Shown here piece by piece: positions 12,395 to 23,198 of a stretch of 64,000 bases of DNA (positions are counted from its first letter, which is position 1; every line of letters begins with the position of its first letter). The DNA comes from Carnegiea gigantea. Taxonomy: Eukaryota; Streptophyta; Magnoliopsida; Caryophyllales; Cactaceae. The notes under the pieces are model-generated. The model did no database searches. It saw only the letters and a list, made by a program, of their open reading frames with translations, and had not been told where the DNA came from. The translations under genes and the position numbers were made by a program. The stretch covers positions 154,001-218,000 of the forward strand of contig JAKOGI010000052.1 in the NCBI GenBank assembly GCA_029747015.1. Direction: 5' to 3'.

Positions 12395-12580
12395 GATTGA
12401 GTGTAGCGAAGGGGGAGGGGAAAGGTCGGTTTTGTAAAATTGGTAGCCAAAGTATCGGTATACGTTGGGCTAAGCCAAGTAACCAAGATTGAGTGTAGCG
12501 AAGGAGGGAGGGGAAAGGTCCGTTTTGTAAAATTGGTAGCCAAAGTATCGGTATACGTTGGGCTAAGCCAAGTAGCCAAG
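12395..12580. repeat. Two-copy 92-bp tandem repeat
   Basis: GATTGAGTGTAGCGAAGG starts at 12395 and again at 12487, and the two units run on in parallel to GCCAAGTARCCAA with only about three substitutions and one single-base indel. Both strands are open in short frames because of the repeat, with no protein signature. Confidence 0.85.
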
Positions 12581-13234
12581 ATAGATTCGGTGAACCTAAA
12601 ATTGTGTCAACACTTAGATTATATATCTGGTTTTATTAGATTATATATCTGGTTTTATAAATCCAATGATGTGGTGGGGCTTAAATGAATAATATAAGAG
12701 GCATGTTTTTTAAAAAATAAAGAAATTACTATATAAGGTAACCATGTAAGTTGATGCGGGCCTACAATTGGTACAATTAGGTTGGATGTTGCTATCTTCT
12801 TTTCTTTTTGTATTTTTTGAGGTAAAAAGAAAAAAAAGAAAGAGGACAAGGAGGGGGGGGGAAATCAAATTAGATTGGACCAAGTTGGGTTGGCTTTGTG
12901 GGCCGAGTTTGTAACTATTGCTTGAAAAACATGGCCCGACTCGTTGACCAGCCTATGTTTAGCTTGGGAACTGGGACGACATCGTTTTGACATTCATTAT
13001 ATACTGACTGCTGAGTATTTCCTTGATGATTGTTAGAGAATTTGGCATCCATGCCTTAATATTCCTAAACCCAAAAATTGTAAAATTTAATTTAAGCTAC
13101 ATTTCCATGTTGCACTAATTGCTTCATTATCTACGAACTACATAAACATATTATCTGTTATTAGCATTTATTCTATTCATTTTCCTATTTTTTCTAGAGA
13201 TCAAATACAGGGGAACGGATTTATACGCTATTAT
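12581..13234. other. Intergenic, no gene seen
   Basis: AT-rich with a purine-rich tract (AAAAAGAAAGAGG followed by a G-run) at 12825-12862. No motif supports a gene. Confidence 0.4.
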
Positions 13235-14290
13235 CTTCGCATGCATTCACAAACAGAGAAAGGAGTCTCACCTCTGTCCTGTTCAGATTCACCATCATCT
13301 CCGTCCCTTTGGAGACAAACTAGGACTTGCATAATATACTCGAACCTGCAACCTTGAATTTCTTTCATGTCTTGGGTGATTGGATCATCATAGGCCACCA
13401 GTTTTCCGTGATTAGCTTCAGAGAGAAGCTGTCTTTCTAAAATGCTAGGGGTGTTCTAACCCCTGCAAGGCTGGAATTGGTCCTATACTTAGTTGTTTAG
13501 TACAAGACTGCCTGACACCGTATACCCCTGGACCCACACATCAAAGGATTTGCTACTTCCTCCAAGAGGGTAGTCATGGATGAAGGCGATGGAGCTCCTT
13601 TGGGAGGCCAAAAATCCCATCTACCCTTTTGGAAGGAATACTATCATACTTAGGGAATCCTGTTAATGGAAGCCTTATCCTTCATATTGAATGAGAAAAT
13701 CACTCTCTCGACATGGTTGTCCATCTCAAACAAGCTGAAAACCCCCTCCATATTGGGGTTGTAAGCTGAGAAGCATGAATCCCCTATTGGTTGAAACTCT
13801 TCACCAACATCAAGTCACCACCATTTGTTCGTGCTCAATGCGTGTAGCTCTGCATGAGCAACAGTGACAATGGAAGGGAAATACATGTGCTTGTAAACCA
13901 AGAATTTGTAGTCATTGTTCTTGGAATCAAAGCTGAACCCACACATATATTGAATGGTTAAGCATTAGAAGGAGGTCTGATATGAGATTTAGGGAGGAAT
14001 TTGAGGTGTCGAGTTGTAGGGTTCCATATGGATATTATGGTATCATTGATCATCAAAGAGACAGAACATGCCATTACATGGACCTATAATTTCAGCTTAG
14101 CTATGAAATTTTAATCGATCTGGTCAGCATAAGAAAGTCAAAAACTTTTGGTTTCAACTTCGTAAGTTCCACAAGACGGAGAGGAAAGTACTTGCCTTCT
14201 TACAGGGCGAAGGTCACTCATAACATTGTCATGGTTCGTGCTCTTCGCCTTACCATGGATTCTATACTTTCCGAAGTTCATGACGGATTA
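13235..14290 (-). pseudogene. Decayed paralogue of the F-box gene, lacking the F-box
   Basis: Nucleotide order follows the intact gene at 10204-11373 almost throughout: compare ATTCACAAACAGAGAAAGGA at 13244 with ATTCACAAATAGAGAAGGGA at 10219, and CAGAACATGCCATTACATGG at 14063 with CAGAACACACCGTTACATGG at 11039. Many small indels break the frame, so no long open frame survives. Homology fades at about 14290, before the part matching the N-terminal F-box, so this is a 5'-truncated as well as frame-broken copy. Orientation is the same as the intact gene, about 1.9 kb away, which suggests a local tandem duplication. Confidence 0.85.
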
Positions 14291-14489
14291 GCCCTATAAT
14301 GAAGGGAGAAAAGCCGTCTTCTGCATAGCTTCGATGTGAACGAAGAACGATATAGTTGAATTGAAACTCTAATGAGTAGTTTTTTATTTTTTCAAGTACG
14401 ATTTCTTAGTAGGTAATGCCTTTAAGGTTTGTTTAGGGGAATGACACCACGTTGATTTCTAGATAGATGATGTCAATAGGTTCTTTTTA

Positions 14490-14610
14490 CACTTGGGGAG
14501 GTTTGTAGGCAGTCATATTTGTAGAGGTAAGATTATCTATATTTACATCTCCCCAAACTCTACGAAAACGAGACCTATGCTAGGGGTTATTATTGTTATT
14601 GTTGTATCCA
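14490..14610 (+). mobile_element. Au-SINE-like remnant
   Basis: The order AGAGGTAAG, CATCTCCCCAAACTC, ACCTATGCTAGGGGTT and a short ATTATTGTTATTGTTG tail matches the 3' half of the widespread angiosperm Au SINE pattern, which ends in TTG repeats. A related remnant is at 27440-27570. The 5' tRNA-like half is not recognisable. Confidence 0.5.
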
Positions 14611-14929
14611 TTTAGTACAAAGAACTATGTCTAGGAATCATTTTCTTATGGATCTGATAGACAAAATCTAGAAAACTCTTGGTGTAAGAGAAGCATATAT
14701 AGACTTGACCCCATAACCGCTCATAGTCTTAAGCTTAAGTTTCATTGTTACAACTTCAGGTTGCTCCCATACCATGAAAGTCAAATATTGAATTGTATGT
14801 TCATTTGCAGAGACTTTTAAATTTAGATTTTGTTTCTAAGTCTTTCTTGAGACCCTTCCCATGGCTTCTGGTTGTTTGACATAACTAAACTTTCAAAAGA
14901 CCAATTAACCTCATCACTATTGTTCTAAT

Positions 14930-15112
14930 GTTTGTAACTGCCTTCGCTAATGTCAGAACAACTAAACAATAAAAGCTTCAAGACTTGAGCGCTAACCGAG
15001 AGAGCCAATACATTGTCTCTCAGTCTCTGGGAGTTGTAATTGGAGACCTAGGTATGAATCTCGTCTGCCTCATTTGAACTTTTGAAACCCAAAAAAAAAA
15101 AAAAAAAAAAAA
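14930..15112 (+). mobile_element. tRNA-derived SINE-like element with poly(A) tail
   Basis: GAGCGCTAACCGAGAGAGCC (about 14987-15006) resembles an RNA polymerase III A box region and CTAGGTATGAATCTCG (about 15048-15063) a B box. The unit ends in a poly(A) run at 15091-15112. No target duplication was found, so the boundaries and the call are tentative. Confidence 0.45.
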
Positions 15113-15547
15113 TCTTAGTGTTGACAATAATCAAAGTGTAAGCCCACTAGGTGCTAGGTGGCCCAATGTAAAGTGGCCCACCAACCCTAATAAAACTCCT
15201 ATGATCTTCACTTTTTTCGTCTTTTTGTTTGGGGGTTGGGGGGGGGTGTTGTGGGATTCATCAAGACATTGTTCAATGATTTCAAGGTCAAATGCTAATG
15301 TTTTTATCCTAACCTACTCCTCCTCATTGTCGTACTATATTATAAAAAATAATTAATTTAATAAACTGACATCCAAACGGCGTATTTTATATAAGGTGGG
15401 AAAAAACATGGCCATTTTATGTAGAAATAGTAAGAACAACAACAATAAGAATTAATGACGATAGCAGCTAGCTAAATTGATTTGTTTAGATGATAATCAG
15501 TGACCAAGCCTAGGAATTTTCCCGTTTAGAGAAGCAAGTGGTGAACC
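15113..15547. other. Intergenic
   Basis: No gene. Contains a TTTGGGGGTTGGGGGGGGG tract at about 15228-15246. Confidence 0.4.
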
Positions 15548-15997
15548 TAGGGGTGGATAATGGGCCACGTATCCATTGGATCAAGTGAGTAGTCCCGTTT
15601 AAAACAGGGTTAATAAAGGGTCGGGTCAATAATGGACCGGATCAATAGTGGAGCGATCTGTTAAGGTATATTATGGGCCGAATCAGGTCGACCCATTAAC
15701 GACCTGTTTAGTGACCCATTATTTTCTTAATCTTACTTAGTGTACTAGTTTACATGATCTAATTAGTTAAGCCTATTACCAACACTTTATATACAACAAT
15801 AATTATTATACATAGTTTTTTTGTGTGAATTTATTCTATTTTAAAATGAGCCAAAAGTGAGTCGCCCCCTACCCATTTATTTACACAAAAGCCCAACCCG
15901 ACCCAAATAGGTAACGGGCTAACCATGGTCCGACCCGGTCCACTTTGTAAACAACTTGACCCTAACCCGACCCAATCCATCCATTGCCCACCCCTAG
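15548..15997. mobile_element. hAT-type MITE, copy 2
   Basis: Starts TAGGGGTGGATAATGGG and ends CCATTGCCCACCCCTA, terminal inverted repeats matching the element at 729-1345, with the same internal GGGTCGGGTCAATAATGG and CCCATTAACG blocks. Flanking 8-mers GGTGAACC (15540-15547) and GTTGAATC (15998-16005) agree at six of eight positions and are probably an aged target duplication. It is non-coding. Confidence 0.78.
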
Positions 15998-16851
15998 TTG
16001 AATCACATGAATATCAAATTTGCTTACAGCTATGATTTCTTTTAAAAATTGGATACTTGAGACTAATTTAGAAATACATATTGTTATTTACATCAGGGAG
16101 AGAAAGAATATTATGATTAATTAGGTGTGCATATAAGAGCAAGTGTTGTTTCACATCACTAAAAGATATTGTTTTGGATGTGCACATAAACTTACAAGTT
16201 CCTTCACCCATTATATTGTCAATTGGTTTTGGATTGTAAATTCACTTGACCATATATATGTGTTGCTTGGTTTATTTCAGACCCAGCTAATATAAAGTTT
16301 AATTGGTTGTGCTCAATCTCACTTTGCCACCATCCCCAATATGAGATTATGCCACTGCCGGACTTTATTAGTAGCTCATACAAAAGGAGGCGTGTGGATA
16401 ATATAACAGCGGCAGTTGTTGTTCCATATGAATAGCATAGATGGCCTTTTGACTGTGTGTTTATGTGTTTGTGAATTATGTCACCCATTGATTGTTGAAA
16501 TCTAACTGACATGCAATTTGTGGTCATTTTCAAGCTTAATTCATATAAAAGCCAGCATCTTTGGGCACATCATCTTTTGTAGAATGTTGTGATAATTAAT
16601 TAGGGTGGAAAATGAGCAAATTTTTGAAGAAATTGGGATGCTCACTCGCAAAAGCTGAGATTGAAGAATTAGGTGGCAAATGGTCAAAGAATTAGAACGT
16701 TAGCTTCCCGTTAGAAAAGTAAGGATGAAGGTGCTTAGAAATCCCTAGCTTCTTTTTTACATGGCTCCCTATTAAGCGTCAAGATGACTAGCTAATTCTA
16801 TGTATGTGCCATGCCCGTAACTTGATCAACCTTAGAGGTTACATTAGATAA
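15998..16851. other. Intergenic
   Basis: AT-rich. A 104-codon minus-strand open frame at 16219-16533 shows no recognisable domain and is not called. Confidence 0.4.
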
Positions 16852-17142
16852 TGATATTGTTTGGCAAATAACGATTAGCTATTTATGTTAGTTTTTATCT
16901 GTTTGAATTTGCTGTTTGTATTAACTTTTTGAATTAGCTATTTGTAGAAAAACTTGTTTGGTAAAATTAGCTATTTCTTATAAAGTTGTAAGGTAAAAAG
17001 CTAATTCTCCAAAAAAAATTCTTCCCAAAAGCTCTCCTGCCAAATATCTAAGTTACCTTTTTGATTAGGTCAAACAGTTAATTTGATCCAAAAAACTCAT
17101 TTTGACCAAAAAGCTCTCCAAAAAGTTATTTATCAAACATCC
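16852..17142. repeat. MITE-like repeat with AGCTATT/AGCTAATT subrepeats, copy 2
   Basis: Left end TTGTTTGGCAAATAA and right end TTATTTATCAAACATCC are approximate inverted repeats. The interior repeats TTAGCTATTT and TTTGAATTAGCT. Similar in style to 1735-2145 and 60372-61168. Confidence 0.55.
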
Positions 17143-17751
17143 CCAATGTAACATTTTATTATGACATGAGAAGAAAACTATTATAACATAGTTATGTTCG
17201 AATTCCGCCCCCCTCTTTTGGGGGCTAGAGCGGACACAATTACAAGCATGGGTATACTGGTAATCTATTTTTTGTAAAATTAATAAAAATTTGTGAATGG
17301 TTGAAATACACTCCTAAATACTAGTCAGTGTTATCAAATCTTAGGAGCTTCAAATGCGGGACATGAAAATATTTGGAACAGTATGGAGTTCTAAAATTTG
17401 TTGAAGAACTCTAACATTTGCTCCCAAAATTTTGTAAACACTTGCTTGAAAATCAAAATTTTGTGAAAGGCTTGCTTGAAAATTACAAGAAGAAAACATT
17501 ATAAATGCCACCGAGCTCTTAATTTAGGCAAAATTGAATGACATATCTAATTGGTCGATTTCTGGAAAGTATGTGTGGGGTGGTGACTGCTAACCCAGTC
17601 ATGAATGGGACATTATATTACCAGGACCCTTCAAATGTCATTATTATCATCATTATTGTTTTTTCCATCTCAAATGAGACATATTTCTCTTTCATACAAT
17701 TCAATTGGCCTGGTTATAGCTGTATATAAAACTGTTGAAAAATCAAGAATA
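17143..17751. other. Intergenic
   Basis: No gene. Two short overlapping open frames at 17538-17793 carry no motif and run into the flanking repeat. Confidence 0.4.
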
Positions 17752-18243
17752 AAAATTAAAACAAAGGTTAAAAAAGGGGGTGCGGATTTATAATTGATGG
17801 ACGCCACATCCAAACGGGTGAAATCGTTTGAGTGAGTCAACTGAATTATTTTAGTGACAAAAAATATCGATTAAATTATCATGGTGGAAATAAATGTCGA
17901 TCAAATGAAAGAAATTAGAGCTCAAAATTTAGATTCGAGTTTATTTTAGTTAATCTTTCCCATCACACAGTCAAATTTCGATCCAAATTGTCGAAATTGA
18001 ATTTTGCACCTAAATTTCAGGTGATCATATTATCAAAGAGTTGAAGGAAGAAAATCAACTTCTTATCTTCTCAAAAAGGAAATCATTTTCCTCCATTGAG
18101 GGGAACATCATTTTCATTTTTCATCCCTTATTACACCAAATAACTGAAAAATTTTCAATTATTTTCCCCCAACTAAACACCAAAATTAAAACAAAGGTTA
18201 AAAAAGGGGGTGAAGATTTCTAATTGATGGACTCCACATGCCA
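17752..18243. mobile_element. MITE-like element, copy 2, between 60-bp direct repeats
   Basis: 17820-18180 is related to the element at 31-537 (shared GTCAACTGAAT, AATATCGA, GTCAAAGAGTTGAAG, AAAATCAACTTC order). It lies between two near-identical direct repeats of about 60 bp, 17752-17812 and 18182-18243, both reading AAAATTAAAACAAAGGTTAA then a G-run and TAATTGATGGAC. The flanking repeats are too long to be a transposon target duplication and suggest a local tandem duplication or unequal exchange. Confidence 0.65.
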
Positions 18244-21202
18244 ACCAAGATTATAATCAAGCAATAAATGATACTTAGCCAAATATGTGATAGCTTCTCC
18301 AAAGGAAAATTTTACGTTCTTTTATCCTTGAAGGGAAAATTGAAGGTCGGGAGATCCACAGCTTTTAATGCCTCCTAATCCTATGTAGCTACAATGGGAT
18401 TAGCTAATAGCTTTCTTCATGAACTAGTCTAAACTTAATTGCTTTTAATTTATATGATTATATTATATGATTTGAATTATATAATTTGTTGATTGCTCAA
18501 TTTGGTGGGACAGTAAGATATGATGAATTAGGTGGAAAAGTGTATAGCATACCACTTCAGTCCCCCCCCCCCCAACCCCAAAATTCTTTTTGAAGAAATA
18601 ATATAATGTCTCTTCTTAAAAATAATACAAAATTTCGACTTCTATTCGATGTCATTCTAATATGGTTTCAATCAAAGTTAAATTGATCCAGTTCTGAATC
18701 TTACATCTACGTACACAATTTCTCATGACTGAGACTAGGATCGATGCATCTAAAGGTTCACCCAATGTACTATTTCCAAGTTAATTTTTACTTACATCCT
18801 AGAGCTATTAACTAGCCTTTTAAGATTAATATCTCTGCCTTCACATTAAACAAAATTGTAATTTATATAATTTTTTAAACACAGCCTGTTCCAAAAGCTT
18901 GATTCTGTATTTCAAAAGATAGTAAATGCTAAATTTAGACAAGTTGTATACACTTTAGTCGGTGGCATAATATGACACTTTCAAGTCATGCTAAAGCACG
19001 ATCTTCTAAACTAAGTTCAAATCGTTTATTTATTCACTGATAAAACAAACCGTAAGACAAAAATGAGAATGACATCACAAATTATATATATAGGAGTGCT
19101 AATTATGAAAAAATAGTTCAATGAGGCAACAAAACAATTCAAACTTTTGCACAAGAAATATATGATGATGATGATGGCAAAATTGATGAGATTGAAAATT
19201 CTGGCATGATGGGGAATAAATTTTCAAAAAATGAAAACATTGTTAATTCCCCTCACTACTCCTTAATATAATTCTTTATCACGTAAATCATATCTACATA
19301 TAAAATAATAACGCAAGTTGGGACGTGATTGAGTTACATGATTTACATGGATCACATCACATCATATTAATTTATTTATAAGTTTACTTCCAGTGACAAG
19401 AAAATAAGAAAATAGCTAAAGGAAGGACACTTCAAAAATAAAAGGAAATAAAGAAAGAATAAAGTAGATGAATAATGTAGATGTCGTAAATGGGTCATTC
19501 GGTTCGGATAAGCATTGGGTTAATTTTGAGTCGGGTTATGTTTCAGATACAGTGATATTTCGAGTTGGGTCGGTTCGGTTTGGGTTGGGTGAACTTTGAT
19601 TTGGATCGACTTCGGGTCAATCGATTTTGGGTCTAATACGCTTGTCATGCAAAACTAAACAACTTTGTAGAAACTTTCAAGTCAGGTATGGTTCGATTCG
19701 GGTCAATTCATGTTCCAGATTCATTTTCAAGTGAGACTATTCGGATGTCATATTGAACATGGATCCAGATCATTCGATTCGAATTTCGAATCAGTTTTGT
19801 CATATCTAGAATGAAGAATTTGTTATATTGCCATTGTAAGATATGAATGGCAATCGTTAAGTCATCCTACGTAGCTGTATCCTGCATATATGTGGACACC
19901 CATGCAAATGCAAATGCCTAAGAATGGCTCCTAAATCAATGGATTAGTTACCCAATTAACTAATTCCAGCTAGATTGTTGAAATAATGGCTTATTTTATG
20001 ACAATAATTTGTACCCGTTGATGGTGCACAGGAATTTATTGGTGGACTTTCAAGAAGCCTCGTTGAAAAATATTATTGGATAAGAATATGACTTACCTCA
20101 CCAATGCAGGGCACTCTCGTTTTAATGGGTCGGTACTAAATTTTTCTTTTTTAAAAAGTCAGCTCCAAGATTCGAGTTTTGTAAACCAAAAAAAAAAAAT
20201 TTAGGTTCCGAAATTTTCTACTTTTTTACATGCAAAATCTACATTTCAAGTTAGAAAGTTATTTGTGCAAAATGTATCTAAAGATTCAATTCAATAAAAT
20301 TCATTGTTTAAATTGTTAATAACTGTTTCAGTAGCAGATAGTTGTTGGATTTTTGCTGTTAGTGTATAGTTTTTCAATTAATGAATGGATGAATATGTGT
20401 TCCATTAAATTAGCTGTTAGATTAGCTGATGAATATAAAATGACAGAAAAAAACATGACAATTTCATGTTCACTTCATTGTTGTTGTTATCATTATTCTA
20501 CTTATTGTCGTTATTGTTATCGATATTAACTTATTATGTTTTACCAGAATATTAATTAACTATTGACGTTAAATATATGATTAAAAAAACCACATTCAAT
20601 GCAAAAATCAATTAAAAAATTTTTGGTGCATAATTCTACGGTAAGACTTGATTTGGGGTCTTCATACTTCTTTGGCATTTCACAAAACATGCACTACTAT
20701 GGGCTGTGGGCAAACTAAATTAAAAAGTCACATAAGCCTCCAAAAGAGATAACAGCAGTAGATGATGTCAGATTTACTGCTGCTCGTGCTCAAGCACGTG
20801 ATTGAATCAACTCATCAACGACAAGCAAGGGCATAAATGGAACAATGAAAATGGAACGCTAACAATTTACATGAAACATTCAGGTTACTGACGTCTTCTA
20901 TTTGTTTGGGAAAACTGTGTGTCAGAATTAGGCGCTGTTTTACCAAACAACGAAAATCAGAGAAAGTAAAGTATTGATTTGGTCAAAATATTAAATATTA
21001 TCTAGAATGATATTATCGAATAGGGCCTCAGTAAATTCTTTTTTTCTAATTATGTTTTTCCAATTTTTTTATGTGTGCAATATTGTAAGTTGAGGATGTA
21101 AATTATCTTACACTTAGGGGAAATTTTTTAGATACAAACATCTGTATTTAGTATAGTACACAGCCTGGAGTCATGTAGTGGACGCACATTTAACACGTTA
21201 TA
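18244..21202. other. Long AT-rich intergenic stretch
   Basis: No gene is supported over nearly 3 kb. It holds a C-run at about 18561-18572 and a degenerate repeat at about 19495-19800 rich in GGTTCGGTTTGGGTTGGGT and GATTCGGGTCAA words. The rest is A/T-rich without structure that I can read. Confidence 0.4.
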
Positions 21203-21355
21203 GTGTACCTTTTTTCTCACAGTAATGTATCTTTTCTGTTCTATAATGTACCTTTTCTTTCCAGCAGTGTACCCTTTATTTCCTTCAATGTATCTTTTCT
21301 TATTTATAGTGTATCTTTTTTTGTATGCAGTGTACTCTTTATTCCCTGTAATATT
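21203..21355. repeat. Minisatellite, 22-24-bp unit
   Basis: About seven units of the form AGTGTACCTTTTCTTTCCAG or AATGTATCTTTTCT follow each other, with unit length 22-24 bp and diverged copies. Open frames on the plus strand are by-products of the T-rich repeat (Phe/Leu/Tyr-rich) and are not genes. Confidence 0.75.
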
Positions 21356-22057
21356 TTTTTCCCATACTCGGTTGGGTTGGGATAATTATGAAAATGCCTT
21401 TTCATGAGTTAGGAGAAATGAAATGGGAGTTTAGGTTGTTTAGCCCAATTATATGATGTCTTTTATATAGATATGTACTTGAGTATGGTACGTACGTATG
21501 TACGTTAAAATTACTACACTTAGGGGACTAGTGATCAGTTTTAAGAACTTCAGTAAGATTATTAAAAAATAAATAATTGAGTGCATAATAATCTCACAAA
21601 AAAAAAGAAAAAAAAAATTCATGAGAAGATCCTTTAGAACTCTCTAATTAATATAAAAATTAGCACAAGCTTTATAAATAACTAGAATGAGATTATAAAA
21701 TGTGTAATTTTATTTTTAATTTTTAATTATTAACTTAAATTTTTGATTGTTTTGATGCTTCAAAAGAAGGAATGGGTATAAGGGAAAACCATGGGCAAGG
21801 CCTGCATTGTTGCACTCATTTTTTTCCCCCCTTTAGATTTGATGTCTTTCCTTCCTCCTAATTTCCTTTTTCTTTTGGTTGTCTTTAATTTGAAACAAGG
21901 TGGAAAAAGTTTACCAAAAATAGGCTCCCGTTGATGGGGCTCAAGAAATGTTTGATTGAAGATGTTTCAATATTTTCAGTTTAATTTCTTTGGAGATGAA
22001 ACTTGAGAGGAAGGAAGAAAGTAGACATTAGTTAAGACTTGAGAATATCATCAATAG

Positions 22058-22062
<5 letters not shown>
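21356..22062. other. Intergenic, AT-rich
   Basis: No gene or clear repeat seen. Confidence 0.4.

Positions 22063-22129
<67 letters not shown>
22063..22129. repeat. (AT)n microsatellite
   Basis: About 33 AT dinucleotides, interrupted once near 22093-22096. Confidence 0.95.
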
Positions 22130-22132
<3 letters not shown>

Positions 22133-23043
22133 ACATGAGTAACAAAAAGAGATCTTGAATGAAGAAATATTATTAGCAATGTAAAAGTGAACAAAGCTTT
22201 CCACCTGATAGCAGTTCTTCTTTGGGATCATCTTATAATAAGTTATTGTAAAACAGTTGTTGTGGCATGTACCAGGTAAAGAGTTGCAGATATACATTAC
22301 ATTAACTTCTTGCAAAAGTTGAGGCAGTTTGACGACTCAAAATAAATTACCTAGTTTATAATTATAATTTGTGTCATATTAGCGTAAGCATTATAGTCAA
22401 AAATTTATTCTATTTGATTGACATAAATATTTCACAATAAGAACATTCAATTTTTGAAAAATAGATGTACAAATACCGCCCTCAAAAAAGGGAAGAAGAG
22501 AAATTACAGAAATAAGGAAGAAAAAGAAAGGAGCCTGCACATATATGGTACTAAATGCCAAAATGATTAGGAGCGAGTTGGGTGGTGGAATTGCGTACTA
22601 TAAAGAGAAGTGATAAAGCATAGGCTGCCGTTTACTTTTCAACTTAAATTTTTTTACAAGGTAAAATCCTCCTCATTTTTGACAACCTTAAGCACCACTA
22701 AAAAAATATTTAATTTTATATAATAATTTTCTATGATGTTAAGAGTTATATTTTCTCGAAAGTTCCGATTAGTATAGTTGATATAATCTTTAAAACTAAT
22801 TATCAAAAATATGCATTGAATTAATCTTTTCTATATTAACACTTATGTTTCAATTAATATTCATTTAAATTAAAAAACAAATTATATTCTCTTATACTTT
22901 TATAGTTATACCATTCATTTTTTTTTATTTTCTTTATGGGAACAAGAATTATTCTAGAAATTAATTTTACTTGTAATAATTAAATCAAAAGGCACAATTG
23001 AGTTAGTGTACACGACAACTCTCATGAACGGATGCTTTCCTAC
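22130..23043. other. AT-rich upstream region of the extensin gene
   Basis: No coding region. Functions as 5' flank of the extensin gene by position only; no specific control element can be claimed beyond the TATA box. Confidence 0.45.
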
Positions 23044-23050
23044 TATAAAT
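23044..23050 (+). promoter_or_regulatory. Probable TATA box of the extensin gene
   Basis: TATAAAT, 149 bp before the start codon at 23199. If transcription starts about 30 bp downstream, the 5' leader is about 120 nt, normal for a plant gene. Confidence 0.55.
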
Positions 23051-23198
23051 GTCACTCCATGCATAGCCAAAATGGCATCCACTCAACCCCTTCAACTAAG
23101 ATAAGCGCCTCCTTTCTCTACTTGATTAGCTTCCCTAAGAAGGGAACATAGAGGAATAGGAGACATAAGTGAGAGAAGGAGCTGAGTTTTCCCGGCGA

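Noticed and set aside
16219..16533. 104-codon minus-strand open frame
   Set aside because: No recognisable domain, no promoter or splice context, AT-rich intergenic surroundings.
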